Shown: positions 24,601 through 36,219, counted from the first letter of the stretch. The stretch is 64,000 bases of DNA from Silene conica (GCA_029255685.2 CM055318.2:4655001-4719000), one strand, 5' to 3'. Numbers and translations: made by a program. The notes: generated by a model from the sequence alone, not told the origin.

Positions 24601-26279
24601 CAAAAATTACACTTGTTTAACTTCTGTTATAGTAAATATTACTTTCCCCCGATACTATGTTAATGTTTGTCGTATCTATAAATATATGATTAGAGGATTC
24701 CGACAAAATAGCTCAAGTAGAAGTTACCAAACTTCAAAAATGAGAGGACAGCACTCGAATGGCTCAACGATGAACTCATACTCTTTTACCTAGTAAGACA
24801 TTTACCCTATATCAATGTACACGGATACACGACAGCACGTGAATGTGATATTTACATTCTTCTGTCAAGTTTACATTTGTTAAAAATAGGGGTCTTTCTT
24901 GGGGTTGTTCACTCAGAATGGATGTCAGTATAGGAATGTTTGAAGTAGTTCACAGTTGATGAGCTTGAAAAGTTTAATGTGAAGCAGTGCACAGTCATTG
25001 GCTCATTGCCATCAACACCAGCCCAGATCAAATGTTTCCATCCTAAGATACCCCGCTATCTTTCCCCTTGAAACACACATAAAGAACTATATCTGCCATT
25101 TCTAATAACCGAAGACGAAAATCAACCTTATCCAAACAAAAAAAGTAGGACTTGAAATCCTAGAGAAATAACTGCAAACCCCACTAGATTCATCCTACCC
25201 TACTCTCTTTTTATCTCGAACTTTCACATTCATCATCTACTATCACCCAATTTATCACAATATTATCGTTTCACAATAATGACATACAGCGGAATTCAGA
25301 TAGAAAGACACATTCCTTCCCTGCACAACAATAAGCTCACACAAATAAAACAATCACGAATACTTTGAGAGACAGTCTCTCATTAACAAACGTTCCTTCC
25401 CTGCACACAACAAGCTCGCAGCACACGATAAAACAATCACAGCTACTTTGAGAGACAAATTCTCATAACAACATTCCTTCCATGTACACAAACAAGCTCA
25501 CACACATTAAAACAAATATTCAATAATACGTTGAGAGGCAGTCTCTCGTTAACAAACATTCCTTCCCTGCACAACAATAAGCTCAAACACAATAAAACAA
25601 ATATTCACAAATACTTTGAGAGACGGTCTCTCATTAACAAGCATTACTTCCCTGCACAACAATAAGCTCAAACACGATAAAACAATCACAAATACGCCGA
25701 GAGACGGTCTGTCATTAACAAACATTCCTTCCCTGCACACCAACAAGCTCACACAGATAAAATCAACCAATCACAAACACTTTAAGAAACGGTTTTTCAT
25801 TAAATTATCGATTCTCACCTGCCCTGTCCAGAACTCCCAAAAAATCCACCAGTATCCTCATCAACATCACTATCATTCCCAGCCTCCAAATCAACCTCTC
25901 TCCTCCTCGACCTTCGGCGATACTCAGACCAAACCAAAACCACATGAACAAAACACTGCACCGCATACCCGCCAACCCAAACCCGAACCGGAACATTCGG
26001 TTTCTCCCCTACCGTACAAAACAACATCACAACCGACACCACAACAAACACCATATTCCACAACATATCCACCGCCACAACCGGCTTCGAATACCCCCAA
26101 TCCGCGCGTCGCTCTTCCAGCTCACGCGCCGCCGTCTCCCTCACCATCATCGACGGGCCTCGTCGGCCCGCCGCTCGGCCCAATAACAACGCAAGAGTCG
26201 TGGTTTGCGGGATTCGGGTCGGGTTTTCTTGTCGTGGAGGTAGGAGTGGTGCCGCTGTTGTTGATGATGTTTCTGACAT
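21625..26279 (-). CDS. membrane-anchored RING-H2 E3 ubiquitin ligase, tandem copy 1 (intact)
   Basis: Resembles the plant At1g12760/At1g63170 group of membrane RING-H2 ligases, which transfer ubiquitin from an E2 to a substrate at an internal membrane. Five exons (minus strand): 25819-26279, 23886-24005, 22885-23017, 22641-22799, 21625-21780. They sum to 1029 nt, 342 aa. Exon 1 has a polar N-terminus and two hydrophobic segments ([40 protein letters not shown]) followed by a basic/acidic loop. Exons 2 and 3 add further membrane segments ([35 protein letters not shown]). Exon 4 is a conserved linker ([12 protein letters not shown]). Exon 5 is a C-terminal C3H2C3 RING beginning [20 protein letters not shown], with [12 protein letters not shown] and CPLCK. 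First of three tandem homologues on the same strand; intron 1 holds a minisatellite and intron 2 a small Stowaway. Confidence 0.92.
23234..23322. mobile_element. short Stowaway-like MITE, 89 bp
   Basis: Left end CTCCCTCGATACAATCATTT and right end GTCACGAGGGGAG are inverted, flanked by TA (23232-23233, 23323-23324). TTTACCTTT and AAAGGTAAA pair internally, so the element can fold into one hairpin. It lies in intron 2 of RING copy 1. Confidence 0.7.
25311..25800 (+). repeat. minisatellite, six units of ~82 bp, in intron 1 of RING copy 1
   Basis: Six head-to-tail units each carry TTCCTTCCCTGCACAA, an AAGCTCACAC-type segment, AAAACAATCACAAATAC, and CTTTGAGAGACGGTCTCTCA (a short inverted repeat GAGAGAC/GTCTCTC), then TTAACAAACA. 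Units differ by a few substitutions and small indels. A single related unit remains in RING copy 3 at about 39348-39400, so the array expanded after the gene duplication. Confidence 0.88.
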
Positions 26280-28074
26280 TTTTGTTGATTGATTTGGGGA
26301 AATTTGATCGGATTTAGAGAGTTTTAGGGTTAGGGTTTACTGATTCATAGTAAATTGGGGATTAAATTAAATTAAATTGAATTGAATCGAATTGAATTTG
26401 AATTGATTGATGGTGTTGTGGAACGGAGAAGAGGATTGTGATGAAGAAGGGTTGATGGGGTAATACAACAACACTGCTGGTCCTACTGACGTATGATAGC
26501 TACCTTTCGACCAATGGTTATGGATTCCTATGACTCACTATTTCGTTAATTCTCGTTTGTGACGGACAAAATTCGTTACAAGACTCTGGCTTAAAACGTT
26601 GGTGTATATGGGTAAGTACGAGAGGGTAAATGAAGAGCGTTGTAATTTGTGAGAGGTCGTAAATAAGAGGGATCGTTATACTTTGTATAGCTTATCAGCG
26701 TGGTACAAATTTGCATGATTTGTTTAATGATGATTAGATAATCGCTTTATTCAAGAGGGTAAATGAGTCAGTTTGAGCTCGAGTTTGGCTTCAAAGTTCA
26801 TTGAGCTCAAAAAATTGAAACTCGAGTTTAGCTCAGGAGAAATTCAAGCTCGGTTTATTATGTTCTTTTCATTTACTTGCTTTTATGATACCTAAAACTA
26901 TTTTTCAGAATAGCAATATTAGAACAAGTATAATAATCAAAATATAATTATAAATATCAAAATAAGATAATATAAAAATACAAAATTTATACTTATATTT
27001 TGTCTATTTCGACTCGTTTTAAGCTGACGACGCTATAATCTTATTGCTACAACTTACGAGGCTCAAACTGTTACGGAGTACGAGTACTTGTTTTGTTTAA
27101 TCACGTCGTTAATTTTCACATCCTTTGTCTAAATCATTTGTTAACAATGGAACATTTGACTAAAATACATCTCACAATAAAAAAATACTGTATAAAAATA
27201 ATTGAAACGGAGACGGTACATAGAACCCATAGACATCATTGATCATTTTTTATTTTTATTTTGCTGTTCCAAAGATCACCCATAGAACCCTTACTATTTT
27301 CAACCCAAGCAGCTTGATTTAGAAAATCATTTACATCCATTTTGAGACATTACACATTGTACAGTCTGCCTGTCTTACTTGTGACGGTCAGAAGCTTATG
27401 ACCTCTCACAACCCCACCCACTTGTTAGCTTGTCTCACGTCACAAGTTTGTAACATACAGATTTAGCCCGTCACAAATGAGAACTTGTGCCCGTACAAAT
27501 TCCGGTATTTCACCAACCTTAGCAATCATAGCAATCATCATCTATACTATACTTGAACCCAAAAACAGGTGTATGTAAAACCCATCTCCCCATTCATCCT
27601 GCATTCCTGCGTCCACGACAACGACTATATATTCACGCTCCATCATCTCAAATCTCTGACTTACATGATTCAGCATTTGGCAAATGTCGCGGCAGCCTTA
27701 TATTTCACGATTTCTGCTTCAGCAGACATCAATGGTTAAGCCTCCATCTCATTCTGCTTGACCTTGTTTTTTATCTGTGAATCCGACTATAAGATGATTT
27801 TGTGGGAGACTTCATCGACCATAAAATAAAAGACGAGAAAAAAAAAACTTCTAATGTTTCTTTACATAAACCGATGATCAGAGCATAAATACTTGGTTAC
27901 TTACTGCGCGTAAGTACTATGAAAATTTACTGGGCACGGTAGTAGGCTATTGTTTCCGTTCCCTCCATTTACCCTATTTCCATATCTACAATGAAACCAA
28001 GGACTAAGATTCCCGACACCAAAAAAGAAACTAGTCGTCAAACAGTAAGCAAACTGTTACTAGCATGTTCAAAC
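26280..28074. other. intergenic region between RING copies 1 and 2
   Basis: Contains the promoter of copy 1 (26280-26500) and a stretch with GAGCTC/CTCGAG repeats at 26770-26860 that resembles the hAT MITE at 44604. A degenerate Mutator-type MITE with GTCACAAATGAGAACTTGTG lies at 27370-27490. No gene recognised; the plus-strand frame at 27553-27780 has no family signature. Confidence 0.45.
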
Positions 28075-31000
28075 TCATACGCTCTCCTTCAGAATGCTGC
28101 GGTTGCAAACGGGGCATGTTGCATTGATTTTGAGCCACTTCTCAATGCATGTTGCATGAAAATGATGGTTGCATGGTAAAACACAGAGCTCTATTCCGTC
28201 ATCATATGAACCGAGGCAGATACAACATTCCTTGAATAAAACGATAACAACATTCGGTCAGTGTAGAATATAATTGGCAATCGTAATGCACGCAACAGCA
28301 TTTAGCAGTATAACAAGGGCCATAATAAACTATACAGAAAACATTAAAAGTAAAAGTAAGAAAATCAACTGAGTTTCTTCAGGTGTTCGAAACATTCTGA
28401 AACCCAATATCCTTCCTAACGGCGTTATGTTTACTTTGTCCAAATAAGGACATACAATGCGATATTACCCTGGTGCCTCAACACCTCCGACAAATAATAA
28501 GGTTGGGGGAAATTTGCAGTGGCATATATGGAGAACTCAAATTCCAAACATTGTACAGGGGCAACAGGGCAGCCAAGATCAACGCGGCAACGCCTACTAA
28601 ATGGTTTCACGAAATCAATCAATCTAATCACGCGTTGGTCAAATTTCCATAGGTGTTCAGAAAAGCAGAAACTTTCACGTCCCTAACAATAATTCCAAAA
28701 GGAATAGTTGCAATCTCGAAAAAAGAATATCAAGAAAGCACTTACGGCATCCTCGGGTAAAAGATCACATTCAGTTGCCAAGTCTCCAGTACTGGTATCC
28801 ATTGGCACCATCACTCCAGCGCCATCACTTGGCTTTTCCGCATTACTTGACGTATGAAATCTGTATTTTCGGAGCACACTGAGGTCTGCTTCTGAGGCAC
28901 CCTCTTGCTTCTAGCATAAAAAAAAACAAAGCCAGTATGTAAAGAATTCACACACGCAACACATTGAATTCAAGAAGTAGCGTCATACTTGTCTAGCAAC
29001 AGGATACCAGAGTCCAAAGAAGCATGATAAACTGCAACATACTACAATTGCTGCTACAAAGAACATGACAAAGATAACATCACTTGTCTGAATGACCAAA
29101 GTCAACCTGCACAAATTCACATTAAAATCTGTTATAGCTGACTAATAACGGTACTACAATCATAACTTAAATAATAACAATGTAAGCTAAAGCACAACAT
29201 TTTCTAGTTAACTGCTACAAATTTCTGACTGTCAAGTAACACTACACACCGTGGCGGATTAGGGAGAGGGAAAGGGAGGGCAAGTGCCATCACGCGACCT
29301 AAAATATTCAGTTATACGTATAAATTAGTACTTTTTTTTGCAATGTAATGATATTGTTGTACTGGTAAGTGAAGGGGACGGAAAGCTTGTAGACCCAAGT
29401 TCGGGTCCCAAAAGTTACACTCTGAAGAAGTGATTGGAGGTACAAAGCAATAGTAAGTCCTCCACGTTTCGTATGATCTCGTAAAGATGCTATATAAGCA
29501 ATGCAATCCCTAACGTAGTTCAATGAATAATAGATTATGCACCAGAATGAAACCAGCACCTCTCAGTCCCTCACAATCCAAGCAAATTTCAGGGTTATGC
29601 TCCTACACTTTTACCATGTTCCACACACTGCGAAATATTCATGAACATGGACACAACCACATGTCTCTCCAATTACAATCAACGTGTACTTAAGCTGCTC
29701 CACCCAATAAACCTCCTCCTAACCAATCTGACATTGCGAGAAAAAGGCAACACAACGCTGAGTTATGCTGTCAACAGGTTGGGAATATGATGATAAAAGT
29801 TTGTATTCAGTACTTTTGACAGATGAGAGATAATATTAATTAAGGAAACCAAAGGGTAACACACATTACAAATAAGACAGTATGATGATAAAGATTTCAA
29901 GGAATGGGAGAGGTAAACTAAGGAGAGCATACCTATACAGCCAAGGAGCATTTTGCACAAGTAGTTTGCCACCCGAGTTTACCCAATACAGGCCAACACT
30001 CAACCAAACAAACGACGCCATCAAGTTCAAAGAATCGTATCTATAACCAAAGCTGCTCCATGAACGCATAAGTAAAACACTGTGTTAATAAAGTATAGAA
30101 AAATGGTGACAGACCAAAAATCTTCATTTACCAACAATGGTGACAGACCAAAAACACTGTGTTAATAAAGTAAATCATCCCCATTTACCAACAAAGCGTA
30201 TCTGTTTCACAATAATGCCATACACAGGTCTTAAATCTTCAACTTGTTCGAACCAATTTGGAGCTCCAACCAAGATCAGGTAACAACAATGAAAATGACA
30301 TTGACTGCAATAACTTAGTGTCTAATTGTTGTGTCGTACAAGCTGAAGTTAGAGGCTACAAGCAAAATTTTCAATTGGCCAAAGAGGTGAATGAAGCTAT
30401 GGATGGTTAATTTGACTATGATTGGAGTAAGGAAACTCGATTACTACATGAACCTTGATGCTTGACACATTTCCTCAACAATACTATTTCCAGTACGTCA
30501 GCAGACGTTTAGGAAATTAGGTGGACCAGAGGGCTCAAATCTTTCAGAATGTATTTTGCACTTGGTTGACAATACTTCTTTGCTTCATTCCACAATCACA
30601 CGTGATATTGATACGAGGAGCGCCAATGTAAGTAAGTCAAGTGTCAAAGGATTGGCAGTGGCTTGCTGCCCCCATTAAACTTGCACTCATGTGTAGTGAT
30701 TCAACATACTACCTATTTTGTGTATGAATTTGAACTTTGAAGTCATGTCTGGCAAATGTAAACTATTGACCGGGATTGAGGGACTCACAACAATTAAACC
30801 ACACACATACATAACAATAAACACAAAAACCCTAAAACCAAAACCAAATCAAATCAAGTTGATTAACAATGAAAACAACACACAAACAATCAGATGTATA
30901 AGGGTATCGTACAACCATGATGCATTTAATTGAGCTTATGTATATATTTGTTGAACTTTTAAACTATTTTGAGTTATATTTTAGTATTTTTATATTAAAA

Positions 31001-31802
31001 TTAAAATAGAGTTGAACTTATATGTATTGTGTTTAGTTGTATAATAATTTTCGATTCTTAATATTTTGTCAAAGAGTTCATAAACTTTACCATATAGCTC
31101 GTATTCTTCCTAATAAAGCAACGAAATTTCTATTAAAAAGCTCAAAATATGTACGTGAATTGTATACATCTGGTGTATAATCCACTCATTGAAACCAACA
31201 GTTATATCATCACCACCAACACTACCATTACTGGCCCACAACAACAAACGCAAAAACCCTAAAACCGAAACCAAATTAAACCAAGTTGATTAACAATGAA
31301 AACAGCAGTAATATTATCATCACAAACACTACCATTACTGGCAAACAACAACAAACGTGAAAACCCTAAAATCAAAACCAAATCAAATCAAGTTAATTAA
31401 CAATCCTCACCTTGCCCGAGTCCAGAAGCAAACAACAACAGCATTACCATCATCATCGCCAACACTACCATCACCAGCCCCCTCTAAATCAACCTCTCGC
31501 CTCCTCACGACGCGGCGATACTCAGACCACACCAGAACAACATGAATCAAACACTGAACCATATACCCGCCCAACCAAACCCTAATCGGAACATTCGGTT
31601 TTTCCCTAGCTGTACAAGCCAAAACCACCGTCGAGACCGCAACGATTATGAAATTGACAAGAATGTCGAGAGTGACCTGGTTCTTCGAGTAAAGCCGGTT
31701 CTCCACATAATGGACCATCGTTGCCCTAGCCGGCACTAATCGGCCCACAGAGAATAGCATATTGGTCAATACGATCGATGGTATTGTATACATCACCACC
31801 AT
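28075..31802 (-). CDS. membrane-anchored RING-H2 E3 ubiquitin ligase, tandem copy 2
   Basis: Paralogue of the upstream copy with the same five-exon layout (minus strand): 31411-31802, 29933-30052, 28989-29106, 28746-28910, 28075-28230. They sum to 951 nt, 316 aa. The N-terminus is shorter (starts [14 protein letters not shown]), and the hydrophobic segments remain ([49 protein letters not shown]). The RING is complete: [37 protein letters not shown]. The exon 4 acceptor differs: the AG used in copy 1 is mutated here (GCAG to GCAA). Only a TAG six bases upstream keeps the frame, adding Lys-Gln before EGASEADLS. The alternative AG one base downstream would shift the frame. It is probably functional if that acceptor is used. 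Confidence 0.82.
31202..31404 (+). repeat. tandem duplication of ~100 bp in intron 1 of RING copy 2
   Basis: The segment from TATCATCACCACCAACACTA to CAAGTTGATTAACAATGAAA (31205-31301) is repeated at 31313-31404 with small changes. A third, partial version of its second half (CCCTAAAACCAAAACCAAAT) lies at 30826-30875. AAC-rich and noncoding. Confidence 0.75.
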
Positions 31803-32265
31803 TGTTGCTGTTAATGTGTAAGCTTCAATGTGAAATGGTAGTATAGTCGTAAGTATGGAGTACTATTTATGCTAATTTTGGCGGGAGTTCTGCATTTGTA
31901 TCCGTACAAACATGTGACGGGTAACTAATAGCCATGTGTACATTTGACAAAAGTAAAGTAACTAGGGTTTGTGAAGGATATGCCCGTCGCAAGAAAGTAG
32001 TCCGTTCTTTTACTGAAATTGACTAATCGAACTAAACTTAGTAGAGTTAAATTGAATGAATCTGAAATTGAACTGAGAAAAGCTAAATTGAAGTAAAAAA
32101 AGCGAGCATAATCCGCTTCCAAAGTCGAGTCGAGTAAATGTGAAAATCAAATGAAGTTGGGATAAGAGAACTTTTACCACTTGAGCTAACTCTGGTTCTC
32201 AAATCATATGTTATAAGCTAACATTAACGAAGGTTATCTCAACTATCATACACCAAAATAAGTAA

Positions 32266-33076
32266 GGGTTTTCCCATTGATACCCCTGTAGTATTGGCTT
32301 TTCCCAGTTGTACCCCTTCGTATAACACTTTACTAACTGTGCCCTTAAGTTTAATTAGTTACCCCCATTAGTAGATAAACGTAATTAGTCCGTTAGTTTT
32401 AGGCGTTAAGTGTCATGTTGGCACTTAATTAGCCACCTAAGCAATTGAGTTGGCTTATATTTTCCTTTTTTTTCCCCAAATTCTTCCCACCATAAATTTC
32501 CCTCCAACTACCTCCACTACAATTTAATTTTGCCCTCCAAAACCCTCATCCATATTCTACTATTTAACTCACTATTTTCTCCCAATTGATTTCAACTATT
32601 TTTCCCCAATTTATTTCACCCACTCTATCTTCCTTTTTTTTTACTTAAAATGTCTTCTTCATCCAATTGGAGAAGGAATGTACCAATTGAAGATCTTGAT
32701 TTTCGAAACCAAAAATGCAATTTATGTGGAAGAAATACGGTTTTAAAGATATCGGGTTTGATGGAGACGAAGATGAACAGGGGAAGGGGAGATGAAGGGT
32801 TTAATTTTTGAATGGGAAGGAAGGGTATGAATGACGATTTGGGGGGTGAGGGAGTCTTAGTTTGCCAACTCACATCCATGTCACTTGCCAACTCAATTGC
32901 TTAGGTGGCTAATTAAGTGTCAACATGGCACTTAACGCCTAAAACTAACGGACTAATTACGTTTATCTACTGATGGGAGTAACTAATTAAACTTAAGGGC
33001 ATAGTTAGTAAAGTGTTATGCGAAGGGGTACAACTGGGAAAAGCCAATACTACAGGGGTATCAATGGGAAAAACCC
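32266..33076. mobile_element. non-autonomous Mutator-like element with ~185-bp terminal inverted repeats
   Basis: The left end starts GGGTTTTCCCATTGATACCC and the right end is its inverse, GGGTATCAATGGGAAAAACCC. Inversion continues with few mismatches for about 185 bp on each side, through AAGTTTAATTAGTTAC, GGACTAATTACGTTTATCTA in the right arm, and AATTGCTTAGGTGGC. A perfect 9-bp duplication AATAAGTAA flanks it (32257-32265, 33077-33085). Long TIRs and a 9-bp TSD define a MULE. The ~440-bp centre carries a short zinc-finger-like ORF and no transposase. Confidence 0.92.
32650..32811 (+). CDS. 53-aa zinc-finger-like ORF inside the MULE (gene fragment?)
   Basis: A plus-strand ATG opens MSSSSNWRRNVPIEDLDFRN followed by QKCNLCGRNTVLKISG. 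This resembles the start of plant GRF-type zinc-finger proteins: a short Ser-rich N-terminus, then CxxCG and a hydrophobic strand. The expected later NPGRxFxxC part is not present; instead the frame runs through a Met/Arg/Gly-rich tail to a stop. It may be a captured or decayed first exon. Weak similarity from memory only. Confidence 0.35.
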   Translation: MSSSSNWRRNVPIEDLDFRNQKCNLCGRNTVLKISGLMETKMNRGRGDEGFNF

Positions 33077-33628
33077 AATAAGTAATTAACATCACAAATT
33101 CTCACGATACTTCTGTCTTAAGGTTAAGACGAGTCAAATAATAATCAATTACTCGGAATAAACTTAAGATATAGTCTCCTAAAAGCTCTTTAAGACAAGT
33201 CAAATAATAACACACTTGTATAGATAAGACAAAATACTCGGAATAAACATAACATATTAACATATGGTATTTTGTTTTTCGACAACAGTAAACGTTTATA
33301 AAAACTAATTAAAAGTAGTACATAGGATACATTTAAAGTACAAACAAAAGGGTATTAGCAACCCCAAAACTACTTGATACCCAAGTAACAGAAGAAACAA
33401 AACTAGTCGCAACCGAAGACAAAAGACGACTTTTCTTGAACGACTGATGATAATGGGTGTCAAACTTGATTAAGTGAACGTTCTTTCGCTTCATTCTCAT
33501 AATGGTAGCATTAAGTGCGCGTGGACCCACAGAAAGAAGTCGAAATGTTGACAGAAATCAAAGATCTTTTCTTTACAGTGGCATAAGCACGACCCATTTC
33601 GACCGGTAATAACATATGGTATGGTGTG

Positions 33629-35011
33629 CTAAAAGCGAGGAGAACAGAAGCTAAGAAATTCTTGATTTGTCTCCAACATCTCCATCTTCTTCTCCTCCAA
33701 GAACAACCATGCTTCAAATTCAATATCATCTTCTGAATCTGAACCCAAATAATCAACCAAGACAATGGCATTCTTTCTGAACTCATATAATCTTTCATGT
33801 GTTGGGATAATCCACTTAGGATTCCCGAACCCAAAATCGATATCTGCAAATCCAGACGATTTACACCATGCCACAAGGAAGTAAAAATCATCCTTATACT
33901 TCACTAATGTTTTTATTACTTCAAAAAAGTTATCAATCTTACATTCCCCTCGCCTGTCTCTGTCTCCTTTGTAGTCACTAATCATATCTTTAGCCTTTGA
34001 AATTGACGCGTAAATGTCCGTCACAAGCTGAGGAAGTTCAGTTCCCTTGTCGCTGTCATGGTCAGCGAGATCAACCTTCGCCAACTCGCAAAGGTTACCG
34101 ATAGAATTATTTGCAAGAGACGGGTTTGCCCTCGGTCTAACATCGACCATGACACCGAGAGCAGACCGTCTCTGTAATTGTTGTTGGTTTGGCAAAAGAT
34201 GCTTCCATATAAAAGCCGAGACAGCCAGGAAGCGAGACGGGAACATGACATCCTTGGATACGGCTCTGGCCTTAAGTTCTGCAACTGCAGTCTTTTTAAA
34301 CACAAAACTTTTAAGCACAATGTCGACACCAGACGATGTTTCTGCCAGCAACGATTTATTTGTAGCATCGGTTCTCTGATTAAAGGACGCCATCCTAGGC
34401 CGTATCAGAGCGTCTTTTTCAGATGGATACGGCGGAAATGCAGCTAACCCAGCAACAAAATCAGGTACTTGGGGGGTTCGGTTAGATGCTAATGCCGCCC
34501 AGTGACCGAGAAAAGTGGCTGCAGAGACCCCGTCTAACGGTTTATGGCTATGAAACCAACCAAGTACAAATCCACCACAGGTAAATACATTGATCTGAAT
34601 CGCTACAATAATACCAGACCCGATTAAAGCGAATTCACCAGGCGGGTACAACTTGCTTAATAATTCAAGTTTTCTCGACCCGTTAAAATTATTAAGCACG
34701 GTTGAGAGAGGACAATTAACATGGGTAACAATAAAGGGAACCCCCTGGTCGTTACAGTCGATAGTATCCCATGTTGTATATCGACCTGCCAACGGGTAGA
34801 ACGAGTCGAGTGTACGCGAGAGAGTAGTCTTAAGATGGGTGATGTCGACTGTCTGACGGGTTATTGTCTTGTCTCGAGGGTAGAACAGCAGAGTTGCAGT
34901 CGGTAACGGGGCCGTAGTTTGATCAAATAGAGAAAGTTGTAGTTGTTTTAGATGAATGGGTGTTGAAATACATGGTTTTATGTTTTCTCTGGATATTTCT
35001 TCGACCTCCAT
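33629..35011 (-). CDS. BAHD-family acyl-CoA-dependent acyltransferase
   Basis: A single-exon 460-aa protein. BAHD enzymes transfer an acyl group from acyl-CoA to an alcohol or amine of a specialised metabolite, in the cytosol. The catalytic HxxxD motif is present as H156-K-P-L-D160 in GWFHSHKPLDG, and the structural DFGWG motif appears as D392-F-G-F-G396. The N-terminal FYPLAGR motif (71-77) and an internal DVRPRANPS segment (290-298) are also typical. Overall it resembles the vinorine synthase-like clade (BAHD clade III). Acceptor and acyl donor cannot be told from sequence. Odd features are the W-to-F change in DFGFG and a C-terminal tail rich in acidic residues (DSEDDIEFEAWLFLEEKK). No break is visible; likely functional. 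It lies between RING copies 2 and 3. Confidence 0.93.
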   Translation of the reverse strand: MEVEEISRENIKPCISTPIHLKQLQLSLFDQTTAPLPTATLLFYPRDKTITRQTVDITHLKTTLSRTLDSFYPLAGRYTTWDTIDCNDQGVPFIVTHVNCPLSTVLNNFNGSRKLELLSKLYPPGEFALIGSGIIVAIQINVFTCGGFVLGWFHSHKPLDGVSAATFLGHWAALASNRTPQVPDFVAGLAAFPPYPSEKDALIRPRMASFNQRTDATNKSLLAETSSGVDIVLKSFVFKKTAVAELKARAVSKDVMFPSRFLAVSAFIWKHLLPNQQQLQRRSALGVMVDVRPRANPSLANNSIGNLCELAKVDLADHDSDKGTELPQLVTDIYASISKAKDMISDYKGDRDRRGECKIDNFFEVIKTLVKYKDDFYFLVAWCKSSGFADIDFGFGNPKWIIPTHERLYEFRKNAIVLVDYLGSDSEDDIEFEAWLFLEEKKMEMLETNQEFLSFCSPRF

Positions 35012-35126
35012 TTTTGTAAATTGCTTTTACTTAAAGCAGCTACCTACTAACAGAAATACAGAATACTTATGTAATAATGCATGCAATCAGTGCATATCGT
35101 TGTCAAAAAACAACCTAACAACCTCC

Positions 35127-35197
35127 TTCAATTCTGTGGCCATGCCAGGGCCCCAGCCTCTTTTCCCTCGCGTTCAACGTGAAACAAAATTTGGCCG
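35127..35197 (+). repeat. ~72-bp dispersed duplicate (second copy at 36522-36594)
   Basis: TTCAATTCTGTGGCCATGCC at 35128 followed by CAACGTGAAACAAAATTTGG matches TTCAATTTTGTGGCCATGCG at 36523 followed by CACCGTGAAACAAGATGTGG. The two copies bracket the nested MITEs at 35682-36219. Origin not recognised. Confidence 0.6.
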
Positions 35198-35681
35198 CTC
35201 AATCGCTATCCGTTACAAGTTGAAAACGGATAATGTCCCTCTTACAAAATACGAGTGCCGCCATTACCCACAAAATGTTCCATTTCCTCGATCCGTCTTC
35301 AGCTTGTGACGGATAGTATCTATCACAAATAAGACACTTAGATCGATTCGCAGATACATATCCTAAACCGTGTATCCATTTTCAACACGGACGAAACACT
35401 AGCCAAAATGGGTTGAACACCTATATACGAACCCATGGCTAATTTTTTATTTTTCAATTATTTGGACACATGTCCGACAAATGTCCATTGATTTTGACAT
35501 GTCTCGGATACGTGTACAAGGTTTACATATACGAATACAAAGTATTTCATATATAGTAAGATTATTATCAGTCTTGAAATAGGATTTCGGTAAGTTTTAG
35601 AATTTAATTTACTTAAGACTACCAATAATCTATCACAATGGTAACAAAGTCTTGAGTATAGGAAATTCAAGACTTAACTTA

Positions 35682-36219
35682 GACCATCCCCAAGCAAAAG
35701 GTCGATTTAATCGAGTCAATAACGTATTAACCCTTAATCTTACTTTATTGACATCGACCCTCATTTACCCTCCCAAGCAGAAAATCGATTTAATCGAGTC
35801 AATAACATAATTTTTCTTTTCTTTTTTTTCTTATTCTAATTTGTAACCAATGAGAGTTTGACACGTAAGGGGTCAATTGGGGAGTCAATTTACTCCACCT
35901 TGGGTCACAAATTGACCCTCAGCACCATTGGGTCAATCCTAATTTTCACTTAATTGTAATTAACTTGATAGTAAGTCTTCCTTCCGACGGGTCACTATTT
36001 GTGACGGATATTTTGTGAGATAAAATGGATACAAAATGAGTTAGTGGAGAAAGGGACCACAGGAATAGTGTTTGAGAGAGAGAAAAAGTGGGTATTTTGT
36101 GAGAGAAAACGGTATCCGTCACAAGCTTACGACGGATAGTGTCGTTGCAAATAAGAATTTGTGTTAACTTGACCCAAGCAAACAATTGACCTAGCAATTG
36201 ACCTTGCTTGGGGATGGTC
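35682..36219. mobile_element. Tourist-like (PIF/Harbinger) MITE, 538 bp including a nested element
   Basis: Left end GACCATCCCCAAGCA and right end TGCTTGGGGATGGTC are perfect 15-bp inverted repeats, flanked by TTA (35679-35681, 36220-36222). Internal GGTCGATTTAATCGAGTCAA and GGGTCAATT motifs repeat. The 195-bp Mutator-type MITE 35969-36163 is inserted inside, so the host MITE was about 330 bp, like its relative at 1537-1865 (329 bp). Confidence 0.88.
35969..36163. mobile_element. Mutator-type MITE, 195 bp, perfect 9-bp TSD, nested in a Tourist MITE
   Basis: Starts TAGTAAGTCTTCCTTCCGAC and ends TTGCAAATAAGAATTTGTG. It is flanked by TTAACTTGA on both sides (35960-35968, 36164-36172). It is the reverse-orientation relative of the element at 19316-19506. 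The ends are only weakly inverted; subterminal CCGTCACAA / TTGTGACGG modules are the inverted parts. Confidence 0.9.

Noticed and set aside
25616-26317. A 233-codon plus-strand open frame
   Set aside because: Antisense to RING copy 1 exon 1 and the intronic minisatellite; composition (Pro/Thr/His-rich) follows from the opposite-strand gene and the repeats.
29335-29420. A possible third SINE (GTACTGGTAAGTG as box A, GTTCGGGTCC as box B)
   Set aside because: No clear tail or TSD was found; T-run at the left does not fit the orientation. Not reported as a feature.
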